From assembly GCA_036377075.1 (NCBI GenBank), contig DASUZB010000166.1, positions 1 to 37,943 on the forward strand: a stretch of DNA of 37,943 nucleotides, read 5' to 3'. The translations under genes and the position numbers were made by a program. This DNA is from DASUZB01 sp036377075 (lineage in GTDB: Bacteria > Actinomycetota > CALGFH01). A model generated the notes under the pieces. It did no database searches and had not been told where the DNA came from. It saw only the letters and a list, made by a program, of their open reading frames with translations. Each line of letters begins with the position of its first letter. The first letter of the stretch is position 1. Shown piece after piece: positions 16,154 to 25,019 of this stretch.

Positions 16154-18196
16154 TCAGGCGGGCAGGTCGTCGAGTGGCCCGCGCAGCCGCTCGCGCAGCG
16201 CGCGGGCGTGGTTGGCGACGTTGTCGGCGGTGAAGCCGAACTGCTCGAGCACCAGCTCGCCCGGTGCGGAGGCGCCGTAGTGGTCGATGCCGAGCGCCTC
16301 GCCGTCCTCGCCCACCCAGCGCGCCCAGCCGAAGGTCGCGCCGGCCTCGACCGACAGGCGGGCGCGCACCTCCGGCGGCAGCACCTCGTCGCGGTAGGCC
16401 TGGTCCTGCTCCTCGAACAGCTCCCAGCACGGCATCGAGACCACCCGGGTGGGGATGCCGTCGGCCTCGAGCTGCTCGCGCGCGGCGAGCGCGACCCACA
16501 CCTCCGAGCCGGTCGCGACCAGCAGCACCTCGGGTGTCCCGTTGCCGGCGTCGGCGAGGACGTAGGCGCCGCGGTGCAGCCCGTCCGCCTTGGCGTGGGC
16601 GTCGCGGTCGATCGGCGGCAGGTTCTGGCGGGTGAGGGCGAGCGCGGTGGGCCCGTCGGTGCGGCGGATCGCCGCGCGCCAGGCCTCGGCCGTCTCGGGC
16701 CCGTCGGCCGGCCGGAACAGCCGCAGCCCCGGCATGGCGCGCAGCGCGGCGAGGTGCTCGATCGGCTGGTGGGTGGGGCCGTCGCCGCCGAGCCCGACGG
16801 AGTCGTGGGTCCACACGTAGACCACCGGCAGCCCCATCAGGCTGGCGAGGCGGACGCTCGGGCGCATGTAGTCGGAGAAGATCAGGAAGGTGGCGGCGAA
16901 CGGGCGCAGCCCGCCGTGCAGCGCCAGGCCGTTGGTGATCGAGCCCATGCCGTGCTCGCGGATGCCGTAGTGGAGGTTGCGGCCGGGCCCGCCCGGACCG
17001 TAGTCGCCCGCGCCCTCCAGGTCGGTCTTGTTCGACTCGGCCAGGTCGGCGGAGCCGCCGAGGAGGTTCGGCAGGCGCGACGCGATCGCGTTCATCACCG
17101 TGTGCGACGCCGACCGGGTGGCGAGCTTCTTGGGCTCGTCGAACAGCTTGTCGAGGTCGGTGTCCCAGCCCTCCGGCAGCCGGCCGGCCAGCCCCGCGGC
17201 CAGCTCGGCGGCGAGCTCCGGCTCGCGCGAGCCCCAGGCGGCCAGGCGCTCGCGCCAGGCGGCGTTGGCGCGCTGGTTGGCGGCGACCCGCACGCGCCAG
17301 CGGTCGTAGACCCCGTCGGGGACGTAGAAGTGCTTGTCCGGGTCCCAGCCGTAGGCCAGCTTGGTCGCGCGCACCTCGTCCTCGCCGAGCGCGGCGCCGT
17401 GCGCCTTGGGGGTGTCCTGGGCGTTGGGCGCGCCCCAGGCGATGTGGGAGCGCAGCCGGATGAAGGTGGGGCGCTCGGCCTCGTCCACGGCCGCCTGGAA
17501 GGCGGCGGCGACCTCCTCGGTGTCGTTGGCGTCCTCGACGTGGAGGGTGTGCCAGCCGTAGGCGCGGTAGCGGGCCTCCACGTCCTCGGAGAAGGTGATC
17601 TCGGTGGGCCCGTCGATGGTGATGTGGTTGTCGTCGTACAGGACGGTCAGCTTGCCGAGGCGGAGGAACCCCGCGATCGACGAGGCCTCCGACGAGACCC
17701 CCTCCATCATGTCGCCGTCGGAGGCGAACGCCCAGGTGCGGTGGTCGACCACGTCGGCGCCGTAGCGGCCGGCCAGGAAGCGCTCCGCGATCGCGAAGCC
17801 GACCGCGTTGCCGACCCCCTGGCCGAGCGGGCCGGTGGTGGTCTCGATGCCGGGGGTGAGGAAGTGCTCGGGGTGGCCGGGGGTGCGCGAGCCCCACTGG
17901 CGCTGCTGGCGCAGGTCGTCGATGCCGAGGTCGTAGCCGGTCAGGTGCAGCACGCTGTACTGCAGGACCGAGGCGTGCCCGTTGGACAGGACGAAGCGGT
18001 CACGGTCGAACCAGTCCGGGTCGGCCGGGTCGAAGGTGAGGAACCGGGTCCACAGCACGTAGGCGGCCGGGGCCAGCGCCATGGCCGTGCCCGGGTGCCC
18101 GTCGCCGGCGTTCTGGATGGCGTCCATGGCCAACGTGCGGACGGTGTCGATGGCGAGCCGGTCCAGGCCCGCGCCCTGCTCGATGGTGGTGGTCAC
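16154..18196 (-). CDS. tkt: Transketolase
   Basis: This thiamine-diphosphate enzyme moves two-carbon units between ketose and aldose phosphates. The 680-residue protein has GDGHPGTAM (31-39), SNGHASVLQY (71-80), GPLGQGVGNAVG (122-133), and the ThDP/metal-binding stretch from Asp160 (SDGDMMEG) to Asn190 (YDDNH). The cofactor-activating Glu is in GIREHGMG. The GTG at 18196 has AGGAG 6 nt upstream. As first gene of the tkt-tal-gnd-zwf-opcA operon its promoter should lie in 18197-18316, where TAGCCT on the minus strand (about 18250) is a possible -10 box. Confidence 0.97.
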   Translation of the reverse strand: MTTTIEQGAGLDRLAIDTVRTLAMDAIQNAGDGHPGTAMALAPAAYVLWTRFLTFDPADPDWFDRDRFVLSNGHASVLQYSVLHLTGYDLGIDDLRQQRQWGSRTPGHPEHFLTPGIETTTGPLGQGVGNAVGFAIAERFLAGRYGADVVDHRTWAFASDGDMMEGVSSEASSIAGFLRLGKLTVLYDDNHITIDGPTEITFSEDVEARYRAYGWHTLHVEDANDTEEVAAAFQAAVDEAERPTFIRLRSHIAWGAPNAQDTPKAHGAALGEDEVRATKLAYGWDPDKHFYVPDGVYDRWRVRVAANQRANAAWRERLAAWGSREPELAAELAAGLAGRLPEGWDTDLDKLFDEPKKLATRSASHTVMNAIASRLPNLLGGSADLAESNKTDLEGAGDYGPGGPGRNLHYGIREHGMGSITNGLALHGGLRPFAATFLIFSDYMRPSVRLASLMGLPVVYVWTHDSVGLGGDGPTHQPIEHLAALRAMPGLRLFRPADGPETAEAWRAAIRRTDGPTALALTRQNLPPIDRDAHAKADGLHRGAYVLADAGNGTPEVLLVATGSEVWVALAAREQLEADGIPTRVVSMPCWELFEEQDQAYRDEVLPPEVRARLSVEAGATFGWARWVGEDGEALGIDHYGASAPGELVLEQFGFTADNVANHARALRERLRGPLDDLPA

Positions 18197-18280
18197 GGCG
18201 GCTCCTGGTGACGAACTGGTGGGATCGGGTGGGTACGCCCACGGTCCCAGGCTACCTCTGTTGCCGTGGTCGACACCGCC

Positions 18281-18317
18281 GCGGCGGCCCTTGACCGGGG
18301 CGGCCGGTGGCCGCCGC
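18281..18317 (-). terminator. Hairpin directly behind ppk1
   Basis: GCGGCGGCC (18281-18289) and GGCCGCCGC (18309-18317) form a 9-bp perfect stem with a 19-nt loop. On the minus strand the stem starts at the ppk1 stop codon, so it probably ends the ppk1 transcript before the tkt operon. No T tract is present. Confidence 0.5.
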
Positions 18318-20464
18318 TACTCCAGCGCCCGGCGGGACTCGGTGCCCTGCCGCAGGGCCTGCTCGCGCAGGACCGTGTGGGTGGCGATCGGCTCCTCCCC
18401 CTCGGCGGGCTGCTGCTGCTGCCAGCTGCCGTCCTCGCCCAGCTCCCAGGCCTGCACGTTGTCGCGGAGCATGACGTCGAGGATCTGCTCGAGGCGGGCG
18501 GTGAGCTCGGGGTCGTCCACCGGCGTGACCACCTCGACGCGCATGTCGAGGTTGCGCGGCATGAGGTCGGCCGAGCCGATGTAGAACTCCTTCTGCCTGC
18601 CGTTGGCGAACATGAACACGCGGGGGTGCTCGAGGAAGCGCCCCACGATGGAGCGCACCCGGATGTTGTCGCTGACCCCGGGCACGCCCGGCCGCAGGCG
18701 GCAGATGCCCCGCACGATCAGGTCGATCTCGACGCCGGCCTGGGAGGCGGCGTAGAGGGCGCGGATGCACTCCGCGTCGACCAGCGCGTTCATCTGCATG
18801 ACGATGCGGCCGCGGCGGCGCGGGCGATTGAGCCTGGCGGTGCGATCGATCAGCTCGACGATCCGCTCCCGCAGGCCGGGGGCGACCATGATGCGCCGGT
18901 AGCGGGTGCCCCTGGCGAAGCCGGTCAGCGAGTTGAACAGGTTGGTGACGTCGGAGGCCAGCTCCTCGTTGCAGGTGAGCAGGCCCAGGTCGGTGTAGAG
19001 GCGGGCGGTCTTGGCGTTGTAGTTGCCGGTGCCGATGTGCAGGTAGCGGCGGATGCCGCCGCCCTCCCGCCGGACCACCAGGGCGGTCTTCGAGTGGGTC
19101 TTGAGGCCGACCAGGCCGTAGGCGACGTGGCAGCCGGCCTCGACCATGTCGCGCGCCCAGCCGATGTTGGGCTCCTCGTCGAAGCGCGCCTTCAGCTCCA
19201 CCAGCACCGCCACCTGCTTGCCGGACTCGGCGGCGCGGATCAGCGCGGACACGATCGGCGAGTTGTTGTCGACCCGGTACAGGGTCTGCTTGATCGCCAG
19301 CACGTAGGGGTCGTCGGCGGCCTGCTCGATGAAGCGCTGCACCGAGGTGGCCCAGGCGTCGTAGGGGTGGTGGACCAGCAGGTCGCGCTCGCGGATGGCG
19401 CGGAACGTGCTGGCCGGCTCGCCGTCGGCGGTGAGCAGGCGCGGCTGGGTGGTGCCGACCCAGGGCTCGTAGGCGAGCTCTGGCCGGTCGACCGCGCTGG
19501 CGAGGGCCATCAGGTCGCCGAGGTTGAGCGGCCCCTCGACGGTGACCACGGCGCTGTCGTCGACCTCGAGCTCGCGCTGCAGGATCCGGACCACGTCCTC
19601 GGGCATGCTGGCGGCGACCTCGAGGCGGACGACCGCGCCGAAGCGCCGCCGCCGCAGCTCCTGCTCGACCGCGACCAGCAGGTCGTCGGCCTCGTCCTCG
19701 GCCAGCTCGATGTCGGCGTCGCGGGTGACCCGGAAGGGGTGGGCCTCCACCACGTTCATGCCGGGGAAGAGCTGGTCGAGGTGGGTCGCGACGACCTGCT
19801 CGAGCGGCACGAAGGTGCGCCCGTCGGCCAGCGGCATGAAGCGGGGCAGGATCGCGGGGACCTTCACGCGGGCGAACTGCTCGTGGTGCCTGTCGGGGTT
19901 GCGGACGGTGACCGCCAGCGACAGCGACAGGTTGGAGATGTGCGGGAAGGGGTGGCTGGGGTCGACCGCCAGCGGCGTCAGCACCGGGAAGATCTGCTGC
20001 TCGAAGTACTCGCGGACCTCGTCGAGCTCGCGCTTGTCGAGCTCGCTCATGTCGGCGAGGCGGATGCCCTCGCGGGCCAGGGCGGGGACGACGTCGTCGA
20101 GGAAGCAGCGCACCTGCGCCTCGACCGCCGGGCCGATGTGCTTGGCGATCGCCTCCAGCGTGTCGCTCGGGGTGAGCCCGTCCGAGCCGCGCCGCGCGAT
20201 GCCCGCCTCCACCTGCTCGCGCAGGCCGGCGACGCGGACCATGTAGAACTCGTCGAGGTTGGAGGTGAAGATCGCCAGGAACCGCAGGCGTTCCAGCAGC
20301 GGCGTCGCCGGGTCCGTCGCCAGGTTCAGGACCCGGTCGTTGAACTGCAGCCACGACAGCTCGCGGTTGATGTACAGGTAGGGGTCGAACAGGTCGCGTC
20401 GGTGCTCGGGCGCACTCGTACGCTGGCGCGAGCGAGTACCGCTGTCGGTCTCGGCGCTGGACAA
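18317..20464 (-). CDS. ppk1: Polyphosphate kinase 1
   Basis: PPK1 reversibly makes inorganic polyphosphate from ATP. From the TTG at 20464 the protein is 715 residues, the usual length. It starts its conserved region at YINRELSWLQFNDRVL (31-46), has the autophosphorylated histidine His457 in LKTHSKTALVV, the IGTGNYN loop, and the second phospholipase-D-like half with NGRQKEFYIGSADLMPRN. The frame is open upstream to 20641, but GGGAGGAACC immediately before the TTG and the absence of homology further out make TTG the likely start. It stands alone; no ppx, nudix (MutT) or phosphate-transport gene adjoins it. Confidence 0.95.
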   Translation of the reverse strand: MSSAETDSGTRSRQRTSAPEHRRDLFDPYLYINRELSWLQFNDRVLNLATDPATPLLERLRFLAIFTSNLDEFYMVRVAGLREQVEAGIARRGSDGLTPSDTLEAIAKHIGPAVEAQVRCFLDDVVPALAREGIRLADMSELDKRELDEVREYFEQQIFPVLTPLAVDPSHPFPHISNLSLSLAVTVRNPDRHHEQFARVKVPAILPRFMPLADGRTFVPLEQVVATHLDQLFPGMNVVEAHPFRVTRDADIELAEDEADDLLVAVEQELRRRRFGAVVRLEVAASMPEDVVRILQRELEVDDSAVVTVEGPLNLGDLMALASAVDRPELAYEPWVGTTQPRLLTADGEPASTFRAIRERDLLVHHPYDAWATSVQRFIEQAADDPYVLAIKQTLYRVDNNSPIVSALIRAAESGKQVAVLVELKARFDEEPNIGWARDMVEAGCHVAYGLVGLKTHSKTALVVRREGGGIRRYLHIGTGNYNAKTARLYTDLGLLTCNEELASDVTNLFNSLTGFARGTRYRRIMVAPGLRERIVELIDRTARLNRPRRRGRIVMQMNALVDAECIRALYAASQAGVEIDLIVRGICRLRPGVPGVSDNIRVRSIVGRFLEHPRVFMFANGRQKEFYIGSADLMPRNLDMRVEVVTPVDDPELTARLEQILDVMLRDNVQAWELGEDGSWQQQQPAEGEEPIATHTVLREQALRQGTESRRALE

Positions 20465-20505
20465 GGTTCCTCCCGACCGGCCCGCTGATCTGTCCCCTCT
20501 TGCCA

Positions 20506-20718
20506 CTATGGTTGCATCCAGCCGCGGGCCTGGGAAGCTTTCCAAGCAGGCCGCCGGCTCTTGAGATCGAGCGCCGCGGCGCGGACCTTTACGTCCGGCG
20601 GTCGTAGTCGGCGGGCCGGAACGCGGCCTTTGGGCTCCCACGGCATGCCGGGGTAGGTCTCGCCGAGGCGGCTTTCGAGGACCTTGAACAGGCCGTAACT
20701 GGCCACAAGGTCGTCCAC
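20506..20718 (-). CDS. Small hypothetical protein
   Basis: A 70-residue frame from a GTG begins VDDLVASYGLFKVLESRLGE and then becomes basic (KGRVPARRLRPPDVKVRAAALDLKSRR). The first 30 residues read like a real helical protein and codon use is actinobacterial but less GC-rich than neighbours. There is no ribosome site before the GTG, and in-frame sequence continues back to a TAG near 20753. It lies between ppk1 and the DUF6247 gene in otherwise empty DNA. I do not recognise a family; it may be a decayed fragment. Confidence 0.3.
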   Translation of the reverse strand: MDDLVASYGLFKVLESRLGETYPGMPWEPKGRVPARRLRPPDVKVRAAALDLKSRRPAWKASQARGWMQP

Positions 20719-20831
20719 AGGCTCGGAGGAAGTGGTCGACCCAGTGGAGTCGCCACGCTACGCTGCCGTCAGGTCAGCAGCGTTGCCGCCCGTGACCTGG
20801 GCATACTTACCTGGCACACCGGGAGGTCTCG

Positions 20832-21143
20832 ATGAGCGTCGCGGCACGAGCCGACGGGCCGGATCTGCCGGACCGGGTAGAACTGGTCCGCTCTGAGCTG
20901 CCCGCCGCCGACCGCGCCCGCTTCGAGGCCGAGTTGGACATCGCGCTCGACACCGCCCGTCAGACCCACGACCTGCGCCCACTCGCCGACGTTGTCGAGG
21001 CCTGGTATCGACTGGTGCTCGTCCGTCGGCACGGAGGTCCCAGCTGGGCCAAGACGGAGGCGCGGCTGCGAGCGGGCGAGGAGCCGGTCTGGGACGGCGA
21101 CCCGCTCGAGGTGGAGGAGTTCATCGGCCGCACGCTCGCGTGA
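20832..21143 (+). CDS. DUF6247-like small protein, probable antitoxin-type partner
   Basis: The 103-residue acidic, helical protein has the pattern LPAADRARFEAELDIALDTA (about 23-42) followed by DLRPLADVVEAWYRLVLVRR, which resembles the actinobacterial DUF6247 family. Members often sit just before RelE/ParE-like toxin genes. GGGAGG lies 6 nt before the ATG. The next frame, 3 nt downstream on the same strand, begins like such a toxin. An antitoxin role is inferred from this layout only. The assignment to DUF6247 was made by eye and needs a profile search. Confidence 0.6.
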   Translation: MSVAARADGPDLPDRVELVRSELPAADRARFEAELDIALDTARQTHDLRPLADVVEAWYRLVLVRRHGGPSWAKTEARLRAGEEPVWDGDPLEVEEFIGRTLA

Positions 21144-21146
21144 CCG

Positions 21147-21358
21147 GTGTCCCGCTGGCGGATCGTCCAGTCTTCGGAGTATGCACAGGTCGTGGCGTCG
21201 GTGGGCCCGTCCATCCGTGCGGCGCTCGCGGAGGTGTACGCGGTTCTCGCCCAAGGGCCGCTTCCGGGCGAGTCACGGCTTGCCGTCGTGCCGTACGCGG
21301 CGGTTCCGACTGCGGTGCCGCCGGCAGTCGCAGCACGGCCTGCGCTGAGGCGGGCCCC
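21147..21358 (+). pseudogene. RelE/ParE-like toxin, N-terminal part only
   Basis: A GTG 3 nt after the DUF6247 stop opens a frame reading MSRWRIVQSSEYAQVVASVG and, near residue 40, GPLPGESRL, which fits the N-terminal half of actinobacterial RelE/ParE-type toxins. After about residue 48 (VVPYA) the sequence turns into low-complexity Ala/Pro/Arg and runs antisense into the DUF885 gene until 21527, without the usual C-terminal strands of the fold. The expected toxin length is about 85 residues, so the 3' half seems lost by deletion or replacement. I gave the end as the edge of the neighbouring gene. Confidence 0.45.
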
Positions 21359-21362
21359 TCAG
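21345..21362. terminator. Short hairpin between convergent genes
   Basis: CTGAGG (21345-21350) pairs with CCTCAG (21357-21362) around a 6-nt GC loop. It lies where the toxin remnant and the DUF885 gene converge and overlaps the latter's stop codon. It is short, so it is a weak call. Confidence 0.35.
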
Positions 21363-22885
21363 TCGCCCGTCGGTGCCTGGCCGTCGAGCGCGTCGGCCAT
21401 CAGGCCGAGGGGTGGGGCGCCGAGGGCGAGCAGGGCGCCGTGGAAGCGCTCCAGGGAGAAGCCGGCGCCCCAGGCGGTCCGCGCCCGGTCGCGCAGGCGC
21501 AGCAGCTCGAGCTTGCCCCAGGTGTAGCGGCCGTAGGTCGGGTCGTAGGTGGCGCGGGTCGCCTCGGCGGCCGCCGCCGGCCCCTGGGCGAAGGCGTCGG
21601 CCTCGAAGCGCCGCACCGCCTCGTCCATGGTCATGCTGCCGCCGTGGACCCCGATCGAGACGGCCAGCCGGGTGACCCGCTGCAGGGCCTCCAGCGCCAC
21701 CCCGGCGGCGAAGCGCGGGTCGTCGGCGCGGAAGCCCTCCTCGAGGCAGACCTCCTCGGCGTAGTGGGCCCAGCCCTCGATGAAGGCGGCCGAGTGCAGG
21801 GTCCGGCGCACGTCGCCGTCGGCGCGGCGCAGCCGGCGGCCGTGGGCGAAGTGCCCGGGAGCGACCTCGTGGACGGTGATCGCCGGCAGCGTGGTGCGGC
21901 TGAACACCGCCAGCCAGTCCTCCTGCTCCTCGGCGGGCCAGTCCGGCTCGGGTGGGGTGATGTAGTAGCGCGACGGCGCGTCGGGCTCGAACGGCGCCGC
22001 CCAGGACATCATCGCCAGCGCCCAGCGGCGCGACGGCGGCGCCGGTCCCACCACGCACTCGCCGTCGAGGTCGGGGACGATGCGGTGCTCGGCGGTGAAG
22101 CGGATCGCCTCGGCGGTGACCGTGCGGGCCTCGTCCAGCACGCCCTCGGCGTCGGGGTGGTCGCGCAGCAGCGCCGCCACCACCTCGGCGACCGGCTGGC
22201 CGGGCGCCAGCCTGCCGCAGGCCTCGGCCAGCATCGCCCGCAGCCGGTCGCGCTCGGCGTCGGCCCGCTCCTCCAGGCTGCCGAGGTCGACCGTCATGGC
22301 CTCACCGGTGGCGAGCAGCCGCTCCAGGGTGGCGGCGCCGAGCGCCGGGTCGGGCGGCCCCTCGGCGGCGGCCTTCTCCACGTGGGTGACGAAGCGGGCG
22401 TGGGCGGCCAGCGCCCTGCGCTCGACCTCGCCGGCCGGCTCGACGCCGAACGCCAGCCCGCGGGCGGCCGGTGCCAGCGCCGCGGCCACCGGCGCCGGCA
22501 CGGCGTCGAGGCTGGCGACGGCGGCGTCGACCGCGTCGGGCCAGGCGGCGAGGTGCCGGTGGCGCGCCTCGGCGCGGACGCCGGCCGGGGCGTAGTCGCG
22601 GTCGTAGCAGGACAGGTCGAGCTCGGCGATGTGCAGCAGCGGGTTGCGCCGGTGCAGCTCGAGCTCGCCGAGCTCCAGCCGCGCGAGCGCCTCGAAGGTG
22701 GCCAGGTGGACCTCGTCGTGCGGGTCGGGCAGCGGGTCGCCGCCGAGCCGCACCAGCCCCGCCCGCACCCCCTCGGGAGAGAGGTCCTGCACGCGGCCGT
22801 CGTAGTCGTGCAGCCCGGCGTTCTCGCGCGCGCCGCTGACGGCCAGGTCGCACAGGGCGCGCAGTCGTCCGTTCATGGTTGCCAT
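21359..22885 (-). CDS. DUF885 family zinc metallopeptidase-like protein
   Basis: The 508-residue protein has the DUF885 signature: TVHEVAPGHFAHG, whose HExxxGH-type pair of His with Glu would bind zinc and catalyse, and FIEGWAHYAEEVCLEEG downstream providing the third ligand. The C-terminal YDPTYGRYTWGKLELLRLRDRA is also family-typical. These proteins are related to M32-like carboxypeptidases; substrates are mostly unknown. No signal peptide is visible, so it is likely cytoplasmic. TAGGCT ends 8 nt before the ATG and no ribosome site is present, suggesting a leaderless mRNA; an in-frame ATG three codons in is an alternative start. Confidence 0.88.
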   Translation of the reverse strand: MATMNGRLRALCDLAVSGARENAGLHDYDGRVQDLSPEGVRAGLVRLGGDPLPDPHDEVHLATFEALARLELGELELHRRNPLLHIAELDLSCYDRDYAPAGVRAEARHRHLAAWPDAVDAAVASLDAVPAPVAAALAPAARGLAFGVEPAGEVERRALAAHARFVTHVEKAAAEGPPDPALGAATLERLLATGEAMTVDLGSLEERADAERDRLRAMLAEACGRLAPGQPVAEVVAALLRDHPDAEGVLDEARTVTAEAIRFTAEHRIVPDLDGECVVGPAPPSRRWALAMMSWAAPFEPDAPSRYYITPPEPDWPAEEQEDWLAVFSRTTLPAITVHEVAPGHFAHGRRLRRADGDVRRTLHSAAFIEGWAHYAEEVCLEEGFRADDPRFAAGVALEALQRVTRLAVSIGVHGGSMTMDEAVRRFEADAFAQGPAAAAEATRATYDPTYGRYTWGKLELLRLRDRARTAWGAGFSLERFHGALLALGAPPLGLMADALDGQAPTGD

Positions 22886-22893
22886 GGTGGCGC

Positions 22894-22899
22894 AGCCTA
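22894..22899 (-). promoter_or_regulatory. Candidate -10 box for leaderless transcription of the DUF885 gene
   Basis: TAGGCT on the minus strand ends 8 nt before the ATG at 22885; there is no Shine-Dalgarno sequence between. It matches the TANNNT pattern seen at other genes of the window. Confidence 0.4.
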
Positions 22900-23012
22900 C
22901 GGGTCGGTGCGTCGCTGGGTAAAGCGCCTGACCGGCCGCCGGCTATCCCGCTGGACGCCGCGAGGAGGGCCGCAACCAGAGCGACGCCGTGGTGGGCGGC
23001 CACGGCCAGGTA

Positions 23013-24947
23013 TCAGGCGAGGCGGGCGGCGATCCTGCCGGCCGCGCGGTGGGCCAGGCCCATGATCGAGATCATGGGGTTGACGCCCGAGGCGGTCGGG
23101 AACAGCGACGCGTCGGCCACGTAGAGGTTCTTGACCTGGTGGGTCTCGTTGTCGGGGCCGACGGCCGAGCGGCCGGGGTCGACGCCGATGCGGCACGAGC
23201 CCATCTGGTGGAAGGAGAACAGGGTCAGGCGGCCGCCGCGGAAGCCGGCGCGCCGCACCCGCTCGGCCCAGGCGCGCTGGGCGCCCTCGCCGTCGGGCCT
23301 GAACGAGGGGCGGTCGGGGTGCAGGGAGAACACCTCGGTGGCGCCGGCCGCGGCGAGCACCTCGCCGCACATCGCCATGCCGGTGGCGAGCGAGTTCTCG
23401 TCGGCCTCGTTGAGCCGGTACTGGACGCGGGGGTTGCCGTCCCGGTCGACCCGCACGCGGCCCCTGGTGGTGTCGCGCGTCAGGGTGGCGCACAACGACA
23501 GGTACGCGAAGCGGTCCATCAGCGCGCGGTGGTCGGCGGCCGAGGTCCACGGGATCGCGCCGGAGCCGCTGCCCGGGTGGACCGGCACCGTCTCCAGGAT
23601 GGGGCCGTACTCGCCGAGTCGTTCGCGCGGCTCGGCCGAGTAGCGCGCCTGGGTGGTCCCCTCCCAGAAGCGCACCTCGTCGTCGAACACGCCGAACGCG
23701 CCGGTGCCCGGGTGCAGGCGCAGGTTGCGGCCGACCTGGCCGGTGAGGCCGGAGCGCAGCAGCAGCGCCGGCGTCTCGATCGCGCCGCAGGCCGCCACCA
23801 CCGCCTTGGCGTGGACCCGCAGCCGGTGGCCGCCGACGCGGCCCTCGACGCCGATCGCGCGGGCGTCGTTGATCATCACCCGGCGCACGTCGACGCCGAC
23901 CACGATGCGGGCGCCGCGGCCGGCGGCGTCCTCGAGGTAGGTGCGCATGGTGGACTGCTTGGCGCCCCGCCGGCAGCCGAACCCGCACCAGCCGCAGCTC
24001 GCGTCCTGGGCGCAGTCGCGCACGTTGCGCGGCAGCGGCGCGCACTGCCAGCCGAGCTTCTCCAGGCCCCGCTCCATCAGCACGTCGCGCGCGCCGGGGG
24101 CGCTCGAGTCGTCGTTGACCCCGAGGCGCTCGCAGACGGCGTCGAGCGAGGCGTCCAGCTCGCCGTCGACGAACGCCTCCACGCCGGAGACCTTGGCCCA
24201 CTCGCCGAGCACGAAGTCGGGCGTCTTGAACGAGGTGGTGTAGTTGACCACCGTGCCGCCGCCGAGCGTCGAGCCGGCGATGATGCGGCAGCCGAGGTCG
24301 GTGGTGGTCAACGTCAGCCCGTACAGGTAGAGGTCGCGGTAGGCGTCGCCCTCGCGGTGGTGGAAATCGGACTCGCTGGCGTAGCCGCCCTTCTCGAGCA
24401 CCACCACGTCGAGTCCGGCGCGGGCCAGCTCGGCCGCGACCGTGCCGCCGCCGGCGCCGGAGCCGACCACCACCGCGTCGCAGACCAGCTCCTCGTCGCC
24501 GGTGACCTCGATCGGCTCGAGCCGCTTGGGCGCGTCGGGGGCGGGGCCGAGCGGGCCCGGGTAGCCGATCCGCTCCCAGGCCGGCCCCGGCCAGCCGTAG
24601 TTGGCGGCCAGGACGATCGCGGACAGCGCCCCGTAGACGCGCTTCTGGATCGGTAGGCGGCTGGAGCGCCAGCGCTGCAGGAGCTCCTCGGCACGCTCGG
24701 GCGGCAGGGCGGAGACCGGCACCGGCCTGCCGGTGAGGCTCAGCGCGCCGGCGCGCGTGTCGAGCAGCCGCAGGACGCTGAGGAGCTGGTCGCGGTCGCG
24801 GCGGGAGGCGAGCCGGTCGAGGAATTCGAGCGCGCGCGCCGGCACCTCGGCCGCGTGGTCCGGGCCGAGGAAGCCGCCGGCCAGCGCCGCCAGCACGGCG
24901 GCGGGCCGCTCGGCGTCCGGCGCGCTGGCGCGCGTCACCGATGCCAT
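23013..24947 (-). CDS. GMC-family FAD-dependent oxidoreductase (long-chain alcohol oxidase-like)
   Basis: The protein has a Rossmann FAD-binding motif VVVGSGAGGGTVAAELARAG, a cysteine-rich segment with ASCGWCGFGCRRGAKQS, and the GMC C-terminal blocks FSFHQMGSCRIG and NLYVADASLFPTASGVNPM. This set resembles the fatty-alcohol/cholesterol-oxidase branch of GMC enzymes. An N-terminal domain of about 140 residues precedes the FAD domain, as in that branch. I place the start at the ATG at 24947. A GTG at 24995 is in frame, but its GAGGAGG is only 1 nt away, too close to serve it. The gene follows the ECF sigma factor gene on the same strand and may be cotranscribed. The substrate is unknown. Confidence 0.88.
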   Translation of the reverse strand: MASVTRASAPDAERPAAVLAALAGGFLGPDHAAEVPARALEFLDRLASRRDRDQLLSVLRLLDTRAGALSLTGRPVPVSALPPERAEELLQRWRSSRLPIQKRVYGALSAIVLAANYGWPGPAWERIGYPGPLGPAPDAPKRLEPIEVTGDEELVCDAVVVGSGAGGGTVAAELARAGLDVVVLEKGGYASESDFHHREGDAYRDLYLYGLTLTTTDLGCRIIAGSTLGGGTVVNYTTSFKTPDFVLGEWAKVSGVEAFVDGELDASLDAVCERLGVNDDSSAPGARDVLMERGLEKLGWQCAPLPRNVRDCAQDASCGWCGFGCRRGAKQSTMRTYLEDAAGRGARIVVGVDVRRVMINDARAIGVEGRVGGHRLRVHAKAVVAACGAIETPALLLRSGLTGQVGRNLRLHPGTGAFGVFDDEVRFWEGTTQARYSAEPRERLGEYGPILETVPVHPGSGSGAIPWTSAADHRALMDRFAYLSLCATLTRDTTRGRVRVDRDGNPRVQYRLNEADENSLATGMAMCGEVLAAAGATEVFSLHPDRPSFRPDGEGAQRAWAERVRRAGFRGGRLTLFSFHQMGSCRIGVDPGRSAVGPDNETHQVKNLYVADASLFPTASGVNPMISIMGLAHRAAGRIAARLA

Positions 24948-25019
24948 GGCTGTTTCTACCAAGCGGGAGCCGTTCGTGGCCAGTAGCGGCGCCACCCCTC
25001 CTCGGCGGCGTGGGTGGCT

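Noticed and set aside
14034..17897. Very long minus-strand frame of about 1287 residues across tal and tkt
   Set aside because: Only its last 308 residues (gnd) are real. The rest is an Arg/Gly/Pro-rich shadow of tal and tkt in another frame with no domain.
14912..18211. 1099-residue plus-strand frame opposite tal and tkt
   Set aside because: It is the antisense of two well-supported enzymes and rich in Val-Gly-Asp low-complexity sequence.
18266..20488. 740-residue plus-strand frame opposite ppk1
   Set aside because: It is the complement of the conserved ppk1 frame, with no recognisable domain.
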